Of a stretch of 64,000 nt of DNA, positions 1 through 12,924 are shown one piece after another. Where the stretch lies: the NCBI RefSeq assembly GCF_035594125.1, contig NC_087151.1:21598636-21662635 (forward strand), given 5' to 3'. How positions within the stretch are numbered: position 1 is the first letter of the stretch; each line of letters starts with the position of its first letter. The notes beneath the pieces are model-generated. The model was not told the origin of the DNA. It saw only the letters and a list, made by a program, of their open reading frames with translations, and did not search any database. A program made the position numbers and the translations under genes. Source of the stretch: Scylla paramamosain (lineage: Eukaryota > Arthropoda > Malacostraca > Decapoda > Portunidae).

Positions 1-3000
1 TTGCGTTTTTCTACGTTACATGGCAAAAAAAAAAAATAATAAATAAATAAATAAATAAATAAATAAACACATAAATAAACATTAAAAACACTTGTTTTCG
101 TAATGTTTTTATTTTGTTTTTCGCCACAGAGTGGATGCACGCGTTTCAGCGTTTGGTTTATTATAAGTTGAATAACGCTGAAATGAAAAGTAATGTTTCG
201 TTTCCTCATATAGTGAGCTTTATATGGACTAATAATAATAATAATAATGTGAAAAAAGAGTCAAAATACACTTTTTTGGCAATGTTGTTCTGTTTCTCGA
301 TATAGATATGCCAGCCATGCGTTTTAGCATTTAGTATCTAGAGGCTCAAGACTCCCATAATACACTATTCTCGTAATGTCTTTCAGTTTCCCCATATATT
401 ACTGTTTTGTTTTCCTTTATAGGGGGTTTTTCCATGCGTTTTGCCTAACACGCTCATAACCAGTCAAAAAGACTCGTTTCTGGATATGTCGTTTTTTTTT
501 CCATATTTTTTTTTGTTATGTGGTTCTTTTTCTCCATGTAGAGACATGTTAATGCGTTTTAGCGTCTGGGAACCTATAAAGTTGATAAGCATTTATAATA
601 AAAGTGTTTCGTAATGACTTTTCCTTTCCTCATAGGATACTTTACATGAATATAGGGTTTCTTTTCATAATAAGTCCTAAAACACTGAAAATACTTCTTT
701 TTGGTAATGTTATTTTTTATTCATAAAGTTTTTTTTTTCATGTGTTTTAGAGTTTTGGTACCAAAGCAGCTGAAAAACACTCAAAAGACTCGTTTTTGGT
801 AATGCTGTTTTCTATTCCCATAGAAGGTGCTTTTAATAATTTTTAGCGCTTTGGTGCCTAGCACGCTCATAAACACTCGAGACACGTTTCTGGAAATCTC
901 ATTCTCTTTTCCAATGGAAGGTACATTGCATGCAAATACACATTTTTGGCAATATTATTCTGTTTCTCTATATAGAGTGCTATTCATGTGTTTTAACGTT
1001 TTGAAACCTAAAAAAAACACAAAAACACTCATAATACACGATTCATGTAATGTCTTTTCTTTTCCGCATTAAGTGTACTTTGCATGCTTCTTGACATTTT
1101 TCTATGTAACAAGCTGAAAAACTAGAAAAAAAAAATCTTGATTTTGGTAATATTATTTTGTTTCTCCATAACATATATTGTTGCATGCACTTTAGCATTT
1201 TGGAACATAAGAATTTCTAAAACTCTCGATAGACACGTTTTTGCGTTATGCCGTTATATATTCCCATGAAGGGTGATTTCCATGTTTTTTACCGCTTTGG
1301 TGCCTAACAATATCGAGTATTTTGTATAATTTATAGTGTTTTGATGCCTATTACACTCATAAACACTCAAAAGACACATTTATTCTTTGGAAATCTTGTT
1401 TCCTTACCCCATATATGATGCTTTGACTGAATTTTGGCGTTTTGGTAATGTTATTCTATTTCTCCATATAGAGTGCTATTCATGAGTTTTAGGGTTTTGG
1501 TAGTTAAGAAGCTGAAATAAACTCATAATAAACGTTTTTCGTTTTTTTTTTCTATTCCTCATATAGGGTAGTTTGCAGTATTTTGGCGTATCTGTTCATA
1601 ACAAGCTCAAAAGCCCTCACAATACTTGTTTTTGTTAGTTATTCTCTTTCCCACATATTTTACATGTGTTTTAGCGTTTTGTTAAGAAAGTAGCTGAAAA
1701 CACCTGAAAAAAAAGTTTTTGGTAATGTTTTTTTTTCCAGTATAGAGTGCTTTCCATGCTTTTTAGTGTTTTTGTGTCTAACAAGCTCATAAATACTCAA
1801 AAGAAACGTTTCTGTAAATTTCGTTTTGTTTCCCCATATTTTGGGCTCTACATGCATTTTGCCAATTTGGTACCTAACAATGTGAAAGACTCTCAAAATA
1901 TACATTTTTGGTAATGTTCATTCGTATTCCAATATAGGTTGATTTCCATGCTTTTAAGCGTTTTGATAGCTAGAACGCTAATAAATTCCCCAAAAATCAA
2001 GTTTCTGGAAATTTCGTTTCGTTTGCTCATATAGAAGATTTTGCATGCGTTTTTAGCTTTTTGGTACCTAAGAATATGAAAAAAACACTCAAAATACACG
2101 TTTTTGGTAATGTTGTTCTGTTCCTTAATATAGAGGCATATTTAGGCGTTTTCGCGGTTTTTTATCTAAGAAGTTTAAAAGCACTCATAGAACACGTTTC
2201 TCGTAATGTTCTTTCATTACCCCATACAGGTTATTTTGCATGCATTTTGTCGTTTTCCTGCGTTACAAACTCAGAACACTAAAAATACTTTTTCTTTTTT
2301 TTTTTTTATAAGGGTATTTTGCATGCGTTTTATCGTTTTGGTACGGAAAAAGCTAAAAAAGAAAACACAAAAGACAAGTTTCTCGTAATGTAGTTTTGTA
2401 TTCCATATAGGTGATTTCCATGCTCTTCAGCGTTTTTGTGCCTAGCACTCATACAAACACTGAAAAGACACGTTTCTGGGAATCTCGTTTCCTTTTCAAA
2501 TATATCGTTTCGATACATAAATCGCTTATAAACACTCAAAAGAAACGTTTCTGGAAATTTCCTTTGGTTTCCCATTATGAAGGGCTTTTGCATGCATTTT
2601 GACATTTTGGTACCTAAGAATGTGAAATATACTAAAAAACACATTTTTGCTTTAACGTTTATTGTGCCTAAGAAGCTTAAAAGCACTCATAATGTTTCTC
2701 GTAATGTTCTTTCGTTACCCGATATAGAGTATTTTCAATGCATTTTGGCGTTTTGTGCGTGAAAAGCTCAAAAACAATGAAAATACTTGATTTTGGTAAG
2801 GTTATTCTGTTTCTCCATAAAGCGCATTTTGTTTGCGTTTTAGAGTTTTGGTAGGTAAGGATATCAAAAACACTGAAAAGAGATGTTTTGTTTTCTTTTC
2901 CCATATAGAGTGTTTTCTTTTCTCTTTTTGCATTTTCGTGCCTAACACGCTCATAAACGCTAAGAGACACTTTTTTTTTGGGGGGGGGAAACCTCGTTTC

Positions 3001-6000
3001 CTTATCCCAGATAGGGTGCTTTGCATGCATTTTGTCGTTTTGGTACCTAACAATGTGAAATATACTCAATATATACGTTTCTTCATATAGAGTGCTCTTT
3101 ATGCGTTTTAGCATTTTGACACCAATGAAGCTCAAAAACGCTCATAATACAAGATTCTCGTAATGTCTTTTTATTTCCCCATACAGGGCACTTCCCAAGC
3201 ATTTTGAGGTTTTTGTACGTAACAAGTATGAAAACACTCAATATACTTTTTTTTTTGTAATGTTATTGTTTCTCTATTTGTGTGTTTTGCTTACATCTTA
3301 GCGTTTTGATACGTAAATAGCTCCTAAAAAAACACTCAAATGACACATTTTTGGTAATATTGTGTTCTTTTCCAATATAGCATATTTTTCATGGGTTTTA
3401 GGTTTTTTGTGCCTAACAACCTTACAAACACTCAAAAGGCACGCTACTGTAAATGCAGTTTTCTTTCATCTTATAGAGTGGTTTGCATGCATATTGGGTT
3501 ATGGCAACTAAGAATGTGAAATGCACTCAAAATGCACGTTTTCTGTATTTTTATTTTTTTTTCGTAAGGAATTCTGTTCATGTATTTTAGTGCTTTCGTA
3601 CCTAATAATAAATATTTCTCGTAATATTTTTTTTTTTCCGACATGTAAAGTTGTTCACATCATTTTGCCTTTTTTTTACGTAACATGCTCAAAAAACTCT
3701 CAAAATGCTTGTTTTATTGGTAGTTATTCTGCTTTCTGTACAGGGTTGCATGCCTTTTAACATTTTGTTACGTAAGTAGCTCAAAACACAGATAAGAGAC
3801 ATTTTTAGTAGTTTTTTTTCTTTTTCTTCATTTCCCATATAAGGTATTTTCCATGTTTTTTTTTTATCGTTTTCATGCCTAGCACGCTCACAAACATTCA
3901 AAAGACACATTTTTTGAAATCTCCTTTCGTTTTCTCATATAGAGAGGTTTGCATGTAGTTTCGCGTTATGGGAGCTAACAATGTGAAATAAACCAAAAAT
4001 ACACATTTTTGGTAATATTGTTCTGTTTCTTCATAAAGAGTTTTAGGATCTTTGTACCTACGAAGCTCAAAAACACTCATACGACAAGTTCCTTATAATG
4101 GCGTTTTGTTTAGCAATATAGGGTATTTTGAATACATTTTGGCGATTTTGTACATGATTTATTACCTAAGAAACAAAAAAAAACCACTCATAATACACAT
4201 TCCTCGTAATATAGTATCGCTTCCTTATATAGGGAACTTTGCATGCATTTTCGCGTTTTTCTTAAAGTAAATAGCTCAAAAATACTCAAAATAATTGTTC
4301 GTGGTAATGTTATTCTGCTTCTCCATATAGAATGTTTTGCCTGCGTTTTAGCGTTTTGGTACGTAGGTAACCCAAAAACATTGAAAAAGAGACATTTTTG
4401 GCAATGTTTTTGTTTTCTCATATACGGTGCTTTCCATGCTTTTTTTTTAGTGTTTTGATGCCTATCACTCTTATAAACACTAAAGAGACAAGTCTCTGGA
4501 AATCTCGTTTCCTTTCCCATATAGTGTGCTTTGCTTTGAATTTGGTGTTTTGGTACCTAACAATGTGAAATACACTCTAAATACATCCTCTTGGTAATAT
4601 TGTTCTGTTTCTCCATATTTGCGTTTGAACGTTTTAGTATCTAAGGAGCTCAAGACCACTGATAATACACATTTCTCGAAATTTTTTATTTTTTATTTTT
4701 TTCGTCTCCCCATACAGGGTACTTTTTATGTATTTTTTGCGTTTATGTACTCAATGAGCATAAAAAAAATATTCAAAATACATGTTTTTGGTAACGTTAT
4801 TCTGTTTCTCCATTATAGATGTTTTTTGCATGCAATTTTGCGTTTTGGTGCGTAAGTAACTGAAAAACACTGAAAGGGGTATTGTAGGATCGCTAATCCC
4901 GTGTTAAATTGCTTATGTTTTGTCCATGCCTTTTAGCGTTTTAGAACCTAGCACCCTCATAAATACTAAAAAGACACGTTTCTAGAAATCTCGCTTCCTT
5001 TCCCCCATAAAGGGTGCTTTGCATTCAGTTTGGCGTTTTGGTACCTACCAAAGTGAAATACACTCAAAATACACATTCTTGTTAAAGTTGTACTGTTTCT
5101 CCATATTGAGTGGTATTTATGCGTTTTAGCGTTTTGGTGTCCAAGAAGCTCAAAACCATTACTAATGCACGTTTCTGGTAACTTTTTTTTTTCTTTTTCT
5201 CGTTTCTCCATAGAGGGTACTTTGCATGCATTTTGGCGTTTGTCTACGTAACAAGCTAAAAAAAAATCAAAACTCTTGTTTTTGATAATGTTATTCTGTT
5301 TCTACATAAAAGGTGTTTTGCATGCGTTATAGCGTTTTGGTATGTAAGTAGGTCAAAAACACTCGAAAGAAACTAACAATGTGAAATACACGTAAAATAC
5401 ATGTTTTGGTAATATTTTTTCTGTTTCTCCAAATGAAGAAACATGAATGCATATGAATGTTTTGGCACCTAATAAGCTCAAAAACACTCGTAATACGCGT
5501 TTTTCGTTTTTTTCTTTTTTTCGTTTCCGCATTTAAAGTAGTTTGAAATATTTTGGCCTTTTGTAAGTAATATGCTCAAAAACACTCAAAATAATTGTTT
5601 TTGGTATTTATTTTGTTTTCCATAGATATACATGCGTTTTAGCGTTTTCTTACGTAAATAACTCAAAACACTGGAAAGAGACATTTTTAGTAATGTTCTT
5701 TTGTTTTCCCATATAGGGTGCTTTCCATGCTTTTTAGCGTTTCGATGCCTAGCACGCTTGCTAACACTCGAAAGACACGTTTCTAGAAATCTCGTTTTCT
5801 TTCTCCATATGGGATGCTTTCTATGCATTTTGGCGTTTTGGTATCTAACAATGTGAAACACATTCAAAATATACCTTTATTTATTTTTTTGTTGTTGCTC
5901 CTCCATGAAGAGGGCTATTCATGTTTTTTAGCGTTTTGGTACCTGAGAAGCTCAAAAGCTCTCTTAACACAAGTTTCTCGTAATGTCTTCTTTCCCCATA

Positions 6001-9000
6001 TAAAGTACTTTCCACGCATTTTTGGCATTTTTCTACGTAACAAGCTCAAGAACACTCCAAATACACGTTTTTAGTAGAAATATACTGTTTTTCCATGAAG
6101 GGCGTTTTACATACGTTTTAGCGTTTTGATAAGTAGCTCAAAACACTTAAAAGATACATTTTTGTTCAAGTTATTTTGTTTTTACTTATAAGGTGTTTTC
6201 CATGCTTTTCAGTATTTTAGTTCCTAGCGCGTTCATAAACTCTCAAAAGAAATGTTTCTGGAAATCTCATTTAGTATCCCAATATAAGCTGTTTTGTATG
6301 CTTTTTTGACGTTTTGGTACCTAACTAACAAAGTGAAAACACTCAAAATACTTCTTTTTTGGTTACGTTATTTTGTTTCACTATAAAAGGTGTTTTGCAT
6401 GCGTTTTAGCGTTTTCGTACATAAGTGGTTCAAAAACATTCAAAAGACACGTTTTTTCTAATATTGTTTTATTTTTCCATACAGGGTGGTATCTATGCTT
6501 TTTAATGTTCATCATGTCTAACACACTTAATAAAATCACAAACGACACGTTTCTGTTAATGCCGTTTGCTTTCCCCATGTAGGTGACTTTGCATGCATTT
6601 TGGAGTTTGGTAACTAACAATGGGAAAAACATTCAAAATACACATCTTTGGTAATGAAGTTTTATTTCGCTATAGAGAATGCTATTGATGCCTTTTAACG
6701 TTTTGGTACCTAAGAAGCTTAATAACTCTCATTACACACGTTTCTCTTAATATTATTTTCTTTCCCCATATAAAGTACTTTCCATGCATTTTAGAATTTT
6801 TGTACGTAACAAGCTCATAACCTCTGAAAATACCGTTTTTTTGGTAAACTTATACTGTTTTTCCATAAAGGGTGTTTTGCCTGCGTTTTAGCTTTTTGGT
6901 ACGTAAGTAGCTTAAAAAATCGAAAAGAGAAGAATTTGATAATGATGTAGTGTTCTTCCACATAGGATACTTTCAATGCTATCTAGCTTTTTGGTATCTA
7001 AACATGCCATAATCACTCAACAAACACGTTTCTTATAATGTTATTTCCTTTCCCCATATAAGGTGCTTTACATACATTTTGACATTTTGGTATATGACAA
7101 TGGGAAATGCACTCAAAATATATGTTTTTTTGGTAGTGTTGCTCTATTTGTCCATGTAGAGAGCTATTCATGCTTTTTAGCGTTTTGGTACTTGAGAAGC
7201 TCAAAAATATTCTTAATATACGTTTCTCGTAATGTCATTTTGTCTCCCCTTATAGGTTGTTTGCATGCTTTTTGACGTTTATGTACGCAACAAGCTCAAA
7301 AACATTAAAAACACTTGTAATTTTTTCTTAAGTGAAAATACTTGGTAATGTTACTTTGTGTCTCCACAAAGGGTGTTTTCTGTGCGTCTTAGTATTTTGG
7401 TACATATGCAGCTCCTAAAAAAAAAAAAAATCAAAAAACTTTTTTTTGTTTTCCCATATGGGATGCTTTCCAAGATTTTTAGAGTTTTGCTGTGTAACAT
7501 ACAAAAAATACTCAAAAGATATGTTTCACTTAATGTCGTTTCTTTTTCTCATATAGGGCACATTGCATGCATTTTGGCGTTTTGGTACTTAACAGTGTAA
7601 AAAAAAAAAAACACTCAAAATACACGTTTTTTGGTAATATTGTTGTTTCCCTATATGAAGAGTTATTCAATGCTTTTCTGTTTTTTTTTTTTGGTACTAA
7701 GAACCTCAAAAACACTCCTAAAACAAGTTATTCGTAGGGTCCTCTTGTTTCCCCATTCTTCCCCTGTTTCATTTTTGTATTGTTATTCTGTTTCTCCGTA
7801 TAGAGTGTTATTCGTGCGTTTCAGTGTTTTGGTACCTAAGAAGCTCAAAAATATAAAAAATACACGTTTCTCGTAATGTTCTTTAGTTTCGCGATGTAGT
7901 GTACTTTGCAAGCTGAAAACACTTAAAATACTTGTTTTTGGTAATGTTACTCTGTATCTCAATAAAGGGGTTTTGCATGCGTTTTAGGGTTTTGTTAGTT
8001 AAGTAGCCCAAAAACTCTCAAAAGAAACGTTTTTTGGTAATGTTATTTTGTTTTCCCATATCAGGTGCTTTCGATGATTTTTAGCGTTTTATTGTCAAAC
8101 ATGCACAAAAACACTTATAGGATACGTTTCCTGTAAAGTCGTTTCATTTCACCGTAGAGGTTGCCTTGCATGCTTTTTGGCGTTTTGTTATCTAATGATG
8201 TAGGATATACGTATCCTATAAGTGTTTCTGTGCATGTTTGAATATAAAACGCTAAAAATGATGAAACACACAAAATACACTTTTTTTTTTGTATTCTTAA
8301 TCTGTTTCTCCATATTGAGTGTTATTCATGTGTTTCAGCGTTTTGGTACATAGCTCAAAAAGGAGCTCAAAACACAAAAAATACACGTCTCTCGTAATGT
8401 TCTTTATTTTCGCGATGAAGTGCACTTTTAATATATATTTGCAGTTTTTTACGTAACAAGCAAAACAAAAAAAAAAAAAAAGAAACAGAAAATCCACGTT
8501 TTTATTAAAGTTGTTATTGTTTCCCTATAAAAGGTGTTTTGCTAGTGTTTTAGCGTTTCGGTACGTAAGTATCTAAAAAGCACTCAAAAGACACGTTTTA
8601 GTATTTTTTTTTCACATATTGAGTTTTTTCCATGCTTTTTAGTGTTTTCGTGCCTTCAAAGGACATTCAAAAAGACATGTTTATGTAAACGAAATTTCAC
8701 TTCACAATTGAGGGTGCTTTGCATGCTTTTCGGCGTTTCGGTATTTAAGAATGTTAAAAAAACATTTGATAATGTTGTTCTTTATCCGAGATAGAGTGCT
8801 ATTCATGCGTTTTCATGTTTCTACATATAGAGTGTTGTTGAGAATTTTGTTAGCTAAGGTTTAATAATTCATAATACGTGTGTATTAATAATGCAATATT
8901 ATTGTAATTAATATTGTTAACTTTCATCATATAAGGTCCATTGCATGCATTTTGCTGTTTCTGTACCTAACGATCTGAAAGATCATCGTAATACACATTT

Positions 9001-9957
9001 TTGGTAATGGTATTCTGTTTCTCCATAATGAGTGTTTTGCATGAATTTTACCGTTTTGGTACATAAGAAGCTCAAAAACACACAAAAGACACCTTTTTTG
9101 TAATGTTGTTTTGTAGGATACTTTCCAAGCATTTTTATTGTTTTGGTGCATAAAACGCTAAAAAGAAAAAAAAAACACGTTTCTGTTAATGTCGCTTCGT
9201 TTTCCTATATAGAGTGCTTTGCATGCGTTTTGTCAGTTTGGTATCTAACAATGTAAAAAACACTCAAAATACACGTTTTTGGTAATGTTCTAATTCTCCA
9301 CATAGAGGGTTATTCAACGCATTCTCGCGTTTTTGGTACCTAAGAACCTCAAAAACACTGCTTATACACGTTTCTCGTAATGTTCTTTCGTTTTCACATA
9401 CCGGGTACTTTGCATGCATTTTAGCGTTTATGTACGTAATAAGCTCATAAACACCCAAAATACTTGTTTTTGGTAATGTTACTCTGTGTCTAAATGAAGA
9501 GAGTTTTACATCCGTTTTAGCGTTTTGGTAGGTAAGTACCTCAAAAACATTGAAAAGGAACGTTTTTCATAATGTTTTGTTTTCCAATATAACATACTTT
9601 CCATACTTTTTCGCGTTTTGTTGTCTAACATGCACAAAAGTAATTATAAGATACGTTTCTTGTAATGTCGTTTTATTTCAACATAGAGGGTGTTATGCTT
9701 GCATTTTGGCGTTTTTTTTTCTAGCTATGTGAAAAACACTAGAGATACATATTTTTTGTAATGTTGTTCTGTTTCTCCACATAGTGCTATTTACACGTTT
9801 TAGCGTTTTTGTGCCTAAGAAGAAGCTCAAAAACACTCAAAATACACGTCACTCGAAGTGTTCTTTTGTAGCGGTTTCGTACGTAACAAGCTCATAAACA
9901 CTGAAAATACACGTTTTTGGTAAAGTTATTGTGTCACTCTATAAAGGGTGTTTTGCA
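1..9957 (+). repeat. Satellite array, 96-bp monomers in 5-mer higher-order repeat (HOR5)
   Basis: Continuous tandem array of roughly 96-97-bp monomers. Successive GGTAC/GGTGC-type starts near 4358, 4457, 4552, 4636, 4746, 4847, 4943, 5040, 5136, 5241 and 5339 give the monomer step. Five types recur in order: one starting gtacctaagaagctc, one gtacgtaacaagctc, one gtacgtaagtagctc, one gtgcctagcacgctc and one gtacctaacaatgtg. The fourth type recurs near 861, 1345, 2440, 2939, 3408, 3875, 4459 and 4949, at mostly 467-499-bp steps, and the fifth near 4555, 5040, 6610, 7090 and 7586. Monomers carry many point changes and poly-A/T slippage, so the array is not freshly homogenised. The first 90 bp include an (AAAT)n expansion. 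Short ORFs here are by-products of the repeat. No host gene is seen. The orientation reading GGTACCTAA to GCATGC is called + throughout. Confidence 0.9.
8069..8266. repeat. Local inverted repeat inside HOR5
   Basis: The segment at about 8071-8127 (gcgttttattgtcaaacatg within it) reappears as its reverse complement at about 8209-8265, with an 81-bp spacer. The arms are about 57 bp with few mismatches. The second arm is a small patch of satellite in reversed orientation, and the forward phase resumes after 8266. Likely a fold-back duplication. Confidence 0.8.
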
Positions 9958-10378
9958 AAGCATCCTATAAGGGGTACGGATACAAGATATCCCCCCCCAA
10001 AAAAAACGTATCTTTTGAGTGTTTATGAGCGTGTTGAAATGCTGAAATGCTGAAAAAAAAAACATGGAAAACACCCAATATAGGGGAAAAAATACTAAGA
10101 AAGTGTCTTTTTAGTTTTCTTTTTTTTTACGCCTTACATACCAAAATGCTAAAATGCGTGAAAAACGGCCTTTATGAAAAAAAAAGAATATTATTTCTGT
10201 TGAGACTGTTACATAGATAAACGCCAAAATGCATAGAAAGTACCTTAGATAGGGCAACGAAAACACATCACGAGAAACGTGTATTAAAAGTGTTCTAGAG
10301 CTTCTTAGGTATCAAAAGGCTAAAACGCATGAATAACACTCTATAAAAAGAAACAGAACATGACCAAAAAACGTGTTC
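9958..10378 (-). repeat. Inverted block of HOR5 satellite (~420 bp)
   Basis: The array flips orientation here. From about 9958 it reads as reverse-complement monomers, including the gagcgtgtt, cacccaatatagggg and gtacc-less variants, and from about 10379 it reads forward again. The block spans roughly four monomers. A C8A8 run sits near the left edge, where the normal monomer has a short CCA/AAACG stretch. Confidence 0.8.
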
Positions 10379-11139
10379 TTTGCATGCATTTTGGCATTTT
10401 GGTATCTAACAAAGTGAAATACACTTAAATTACACGGTTCAGGTAATTATTTTTTTTACATATAGAGTATTACTCATGCGATTTCGTGTTTTAGTACCTA
10501 AGAAGCTCAAAAAAACTCATAATGGACGTTTCTTGTAATGTCTTTTCGGTTCCTCATATAGAAGTACGTTTTTGACGTTTTTGTACATAACAGGCTAAAA
10601 AAAAAAAAAAACATACAAAATACCTGTTTTTGGTAATGTTATTGTCTTACTCTATATAGAGTGATCTGCATGCGTTTTATCGGTTTGGTACGTAAGTAGT
10701 TCAGAAACACTGAAAATACACTATTTTGGTAATTTTCTTTTTCTTTCCATATAGGGTGTTTTAGATGCTTTTTTAGCGTTTTGGTGCCTTACACGCTTAC
10801 ACTCAAAAGACTCGTTTCTTGAAATCTAGTTTCCTTTCCCCATAGAGGGTGCTTTGCATGCATTTTTTGCTTTTTAGTACCTAACTGTGTTAAATACACT
10901 CAAAATACACGTGTTTGGTAAAGTGGTTCTGTTTCTCAATATAACATACTATTCGTGCCTTTTAGCGTTTTGTTACCTAAGAAGGTCAAAAAACTCTCAT
11001 AGGAGTAATATGTGTTTCTCGTAATGTCTTTTTGTTTCCGCATGTGGTACTTTTCATGCATTTTAGCGTTTTATAAAGTGTGTTTTTTATGCCATTTACG
11101 TTTTGGTACAAAAAAAAATACAATTTTTTTGCAATATTG
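10379..11139 (+). repeat. HOR5 satellite, forward
   Basis: Forward 96-bp monomers resume after the inverted block and run to the poly-T end of the first LINE copy. They show the same five-type order (gtatctaacaaagtg, then gtacctaagaagctc, and so on). No gene is seen. Confidence 0.85.
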
Positions 11140-11247
11140 TTTTTTTTTTTTTTTTTATGTAGGAAGGACACTGGCCAAGGGCAACAAAAATCTAATAAAA
11201 AAAATGCCCACTGAAATGCCAGTCCCATAAAAGGGTCAAAGCAGTGG

Positions 11248-11679
11248 TCAAAAATTGATGAATAAGTGTCTTGAAACCTCCCTTTTGAACGAATTCAAGT
11301 CATAGGAAGGTGGAAATACCGAAGCAGGCAGGGAGTTCCAGAGTTTACCAGAGAAAGGGATGAATGATTGAGAATACTGGTTAACTCTTGCGTTAGAGAG
11401 GTGGACAGAATAGGGGTGAGAGAAAGAAGAAAGTCTTGTGCAGCGAGGCCGCGGAAGGAGGGGAGGCATGCAGTTAGCAAGATCAGAAGAGCAGTTACCA
11501 TGAAAATAGCGGTAGAAGACAGCTAGAGATGCAACATTGCGGCGGTGTTGAGAGGTGAGAGGCTGAAGACTGTCAGTTAGAGGAGAGGAGTTGATGAGAC
11601 GAAAAGCTTTTGATTCCACCCTGTCTAGAAGAGCAGTATGAGTGGAACCCCCCAGACATGTAAAGCATACTCCATACAT
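11248..11679 (-). pseudogene. LINE copy 1 C-terminal region
   Basis: Conserved C-terminal segment after the RT: STHTALLDRVESKAFRLIN, a FYRYFHGNCSSDLANCMPP block, HPYSVHLSNARVNQYSQSF and a final LWNSLPASVFPPSYDLNSFK. This region recurs in six other places in the window with the same order. The LWNSLP...SFK ending is common to Jockey/CR1-type LINEs; no RNase H motif is visible. It is separated from the RT frame by a stop and a frame change. Confidence 0.88.
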
Positions 11680-11881
11680 GGATGGATAAGGCCCTTGTAC
11701 AGAGTTAGCAGCTGGGGGGTGAGAAAAACTGGCGGAGACGCCTCAGAGCACCTAACTTCATAGAAGCTGTTTTAGGTAGAGTTGAGTTGTGAAGTTTCCA
11801 GTTCAGATTATAAGTAAAGGACAGACCGAGGGTGTTCAGTGTAAAAGACGGGGACAGTTGAGTGTCATAGAAGAAGAGGGG

Positions 11882-12801
11882 CTAGTTGTCTGGAAGGTTG
11901 TGTCGAATTGATAGATGGAGGAATTGAGTTTTTGAGGCATTGAACAATACCAAGTTTGCTCTGCCCCAATCAGAAATTCTTGAAAGATCAGAAGTCAGGC
12001 GTTCTGTGGCTTCCCTGCATGATATGTTTACCACCTGAAGGGTTGGACGTCTATGAAAAGACGTGGAAAAGTGCAGGGTGGTATCATCAGCGTAAGAGTT
12101 GATAGGACAAGAAGTTTGGTTTAGAAGATCATTAATGAATAATAAGAAGAGAGTGGGTGACAGGACAGAACCCTGAGGAACACCACTGTTAATAGATCTA
12201 GGAGAAGAACAGTGACCGTCTACCACAGCAGCAATAGAACGGTCAGAAAGGAAACTTGAGATGAAGTTACAGAGAGAAGGATAGAAACCGTAGGAGGGTA
12301 GTTTGGAAATCAAAGCTTTGTGCCAGACTCTATCAAAAGCTTTTGATATGTCCAAGGCAACAGCAAAAGTTTCACCAAAATCTCTAAAAGAGGATGACCA
12401 AGACTCAGTAAGGAAAGCCAGAAGATTACCAGTAGAGCGCCCTTGACGGAACCCATAATCAGGAACCCATATCAGATAGAAGGTTGTGAAGTGATAGATG
12501 TTTAAGAATCTTCCTGTTGAGGATAGATTCAAAAACTTTAGATAGGGAGGAAATTAAAGCAATAGGACGGTAGTTTGAGGGATTAGAACGGTCACCCTTT
12601 TTAGGAACAGGTTGAATGTAGGCAAACTTCCAGCAAGAAGGAAAGGTAGATGTTGAAAGACAGAGCTGAAAGAGTTTGACTAGGCAGGGTGCAAGCGCGG
12701 AGAACAATAGGAGGGACACCATCAGGTCCATAAGCTTTCCGAGGGTTCAGGCCAGCGAAGGCATGGAAAACATCATTGCGAAGAATTTTAATAGGTGGCA
12801 T
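11882..12801 (-). pseudogene. LINE copy 1 reverse transcriptase domain
   Basis: Best-preserved RT in the window, split over at least two frames. The first part (to about 12459) carries LNPRKAYGPDGVPPIVL, then PSCWKFAYIQPVPKKGDRSN and NYRPIALIS. The second, 12532-11882, carries GFRQGRSTG, the motif-A aspartate in VALDISKAFDRVWH, motif B SGVPQGSVLSPTLF and the catalytic YADD box at 12083-12094, then FNASKTQFLHLS. These are the palm and finger motifs of a LINE reverse transcriptase that copies its RNA at the nicked target. A frameshift near 12500 and a stop after 11882 make it non-functional as read. Confidence 0.93.
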
Positions 12802-12924
12802 GAAGTAGTCAGAGGGTGGAGGAGAGGGAGGAACAAGCCCAGAGTTTTTAGCAAAGGTTTGAGCAAAGAGCTCAGCTTTAGAAATAGATGTGATAGCAGT
12901 GGTGCCATCTGGTTGAAATACAGT

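Noticed and set aside
2971..2990. T9G9-type run, also seen inverted near 9993
   Set aside because: Both lie at the same place in type-4 monomers and look like homopolymer slippage. Too little to support a functional claim.
1..11139. Dozens of 60-100-residue ORFs on both strands with recurring phrases such as LVPKNVKYT or YQNAKTH
   Set aside because: They are the same satellite monomer read in different frames. No conserved starts, no domain, and frames break at every indel. Not genes.
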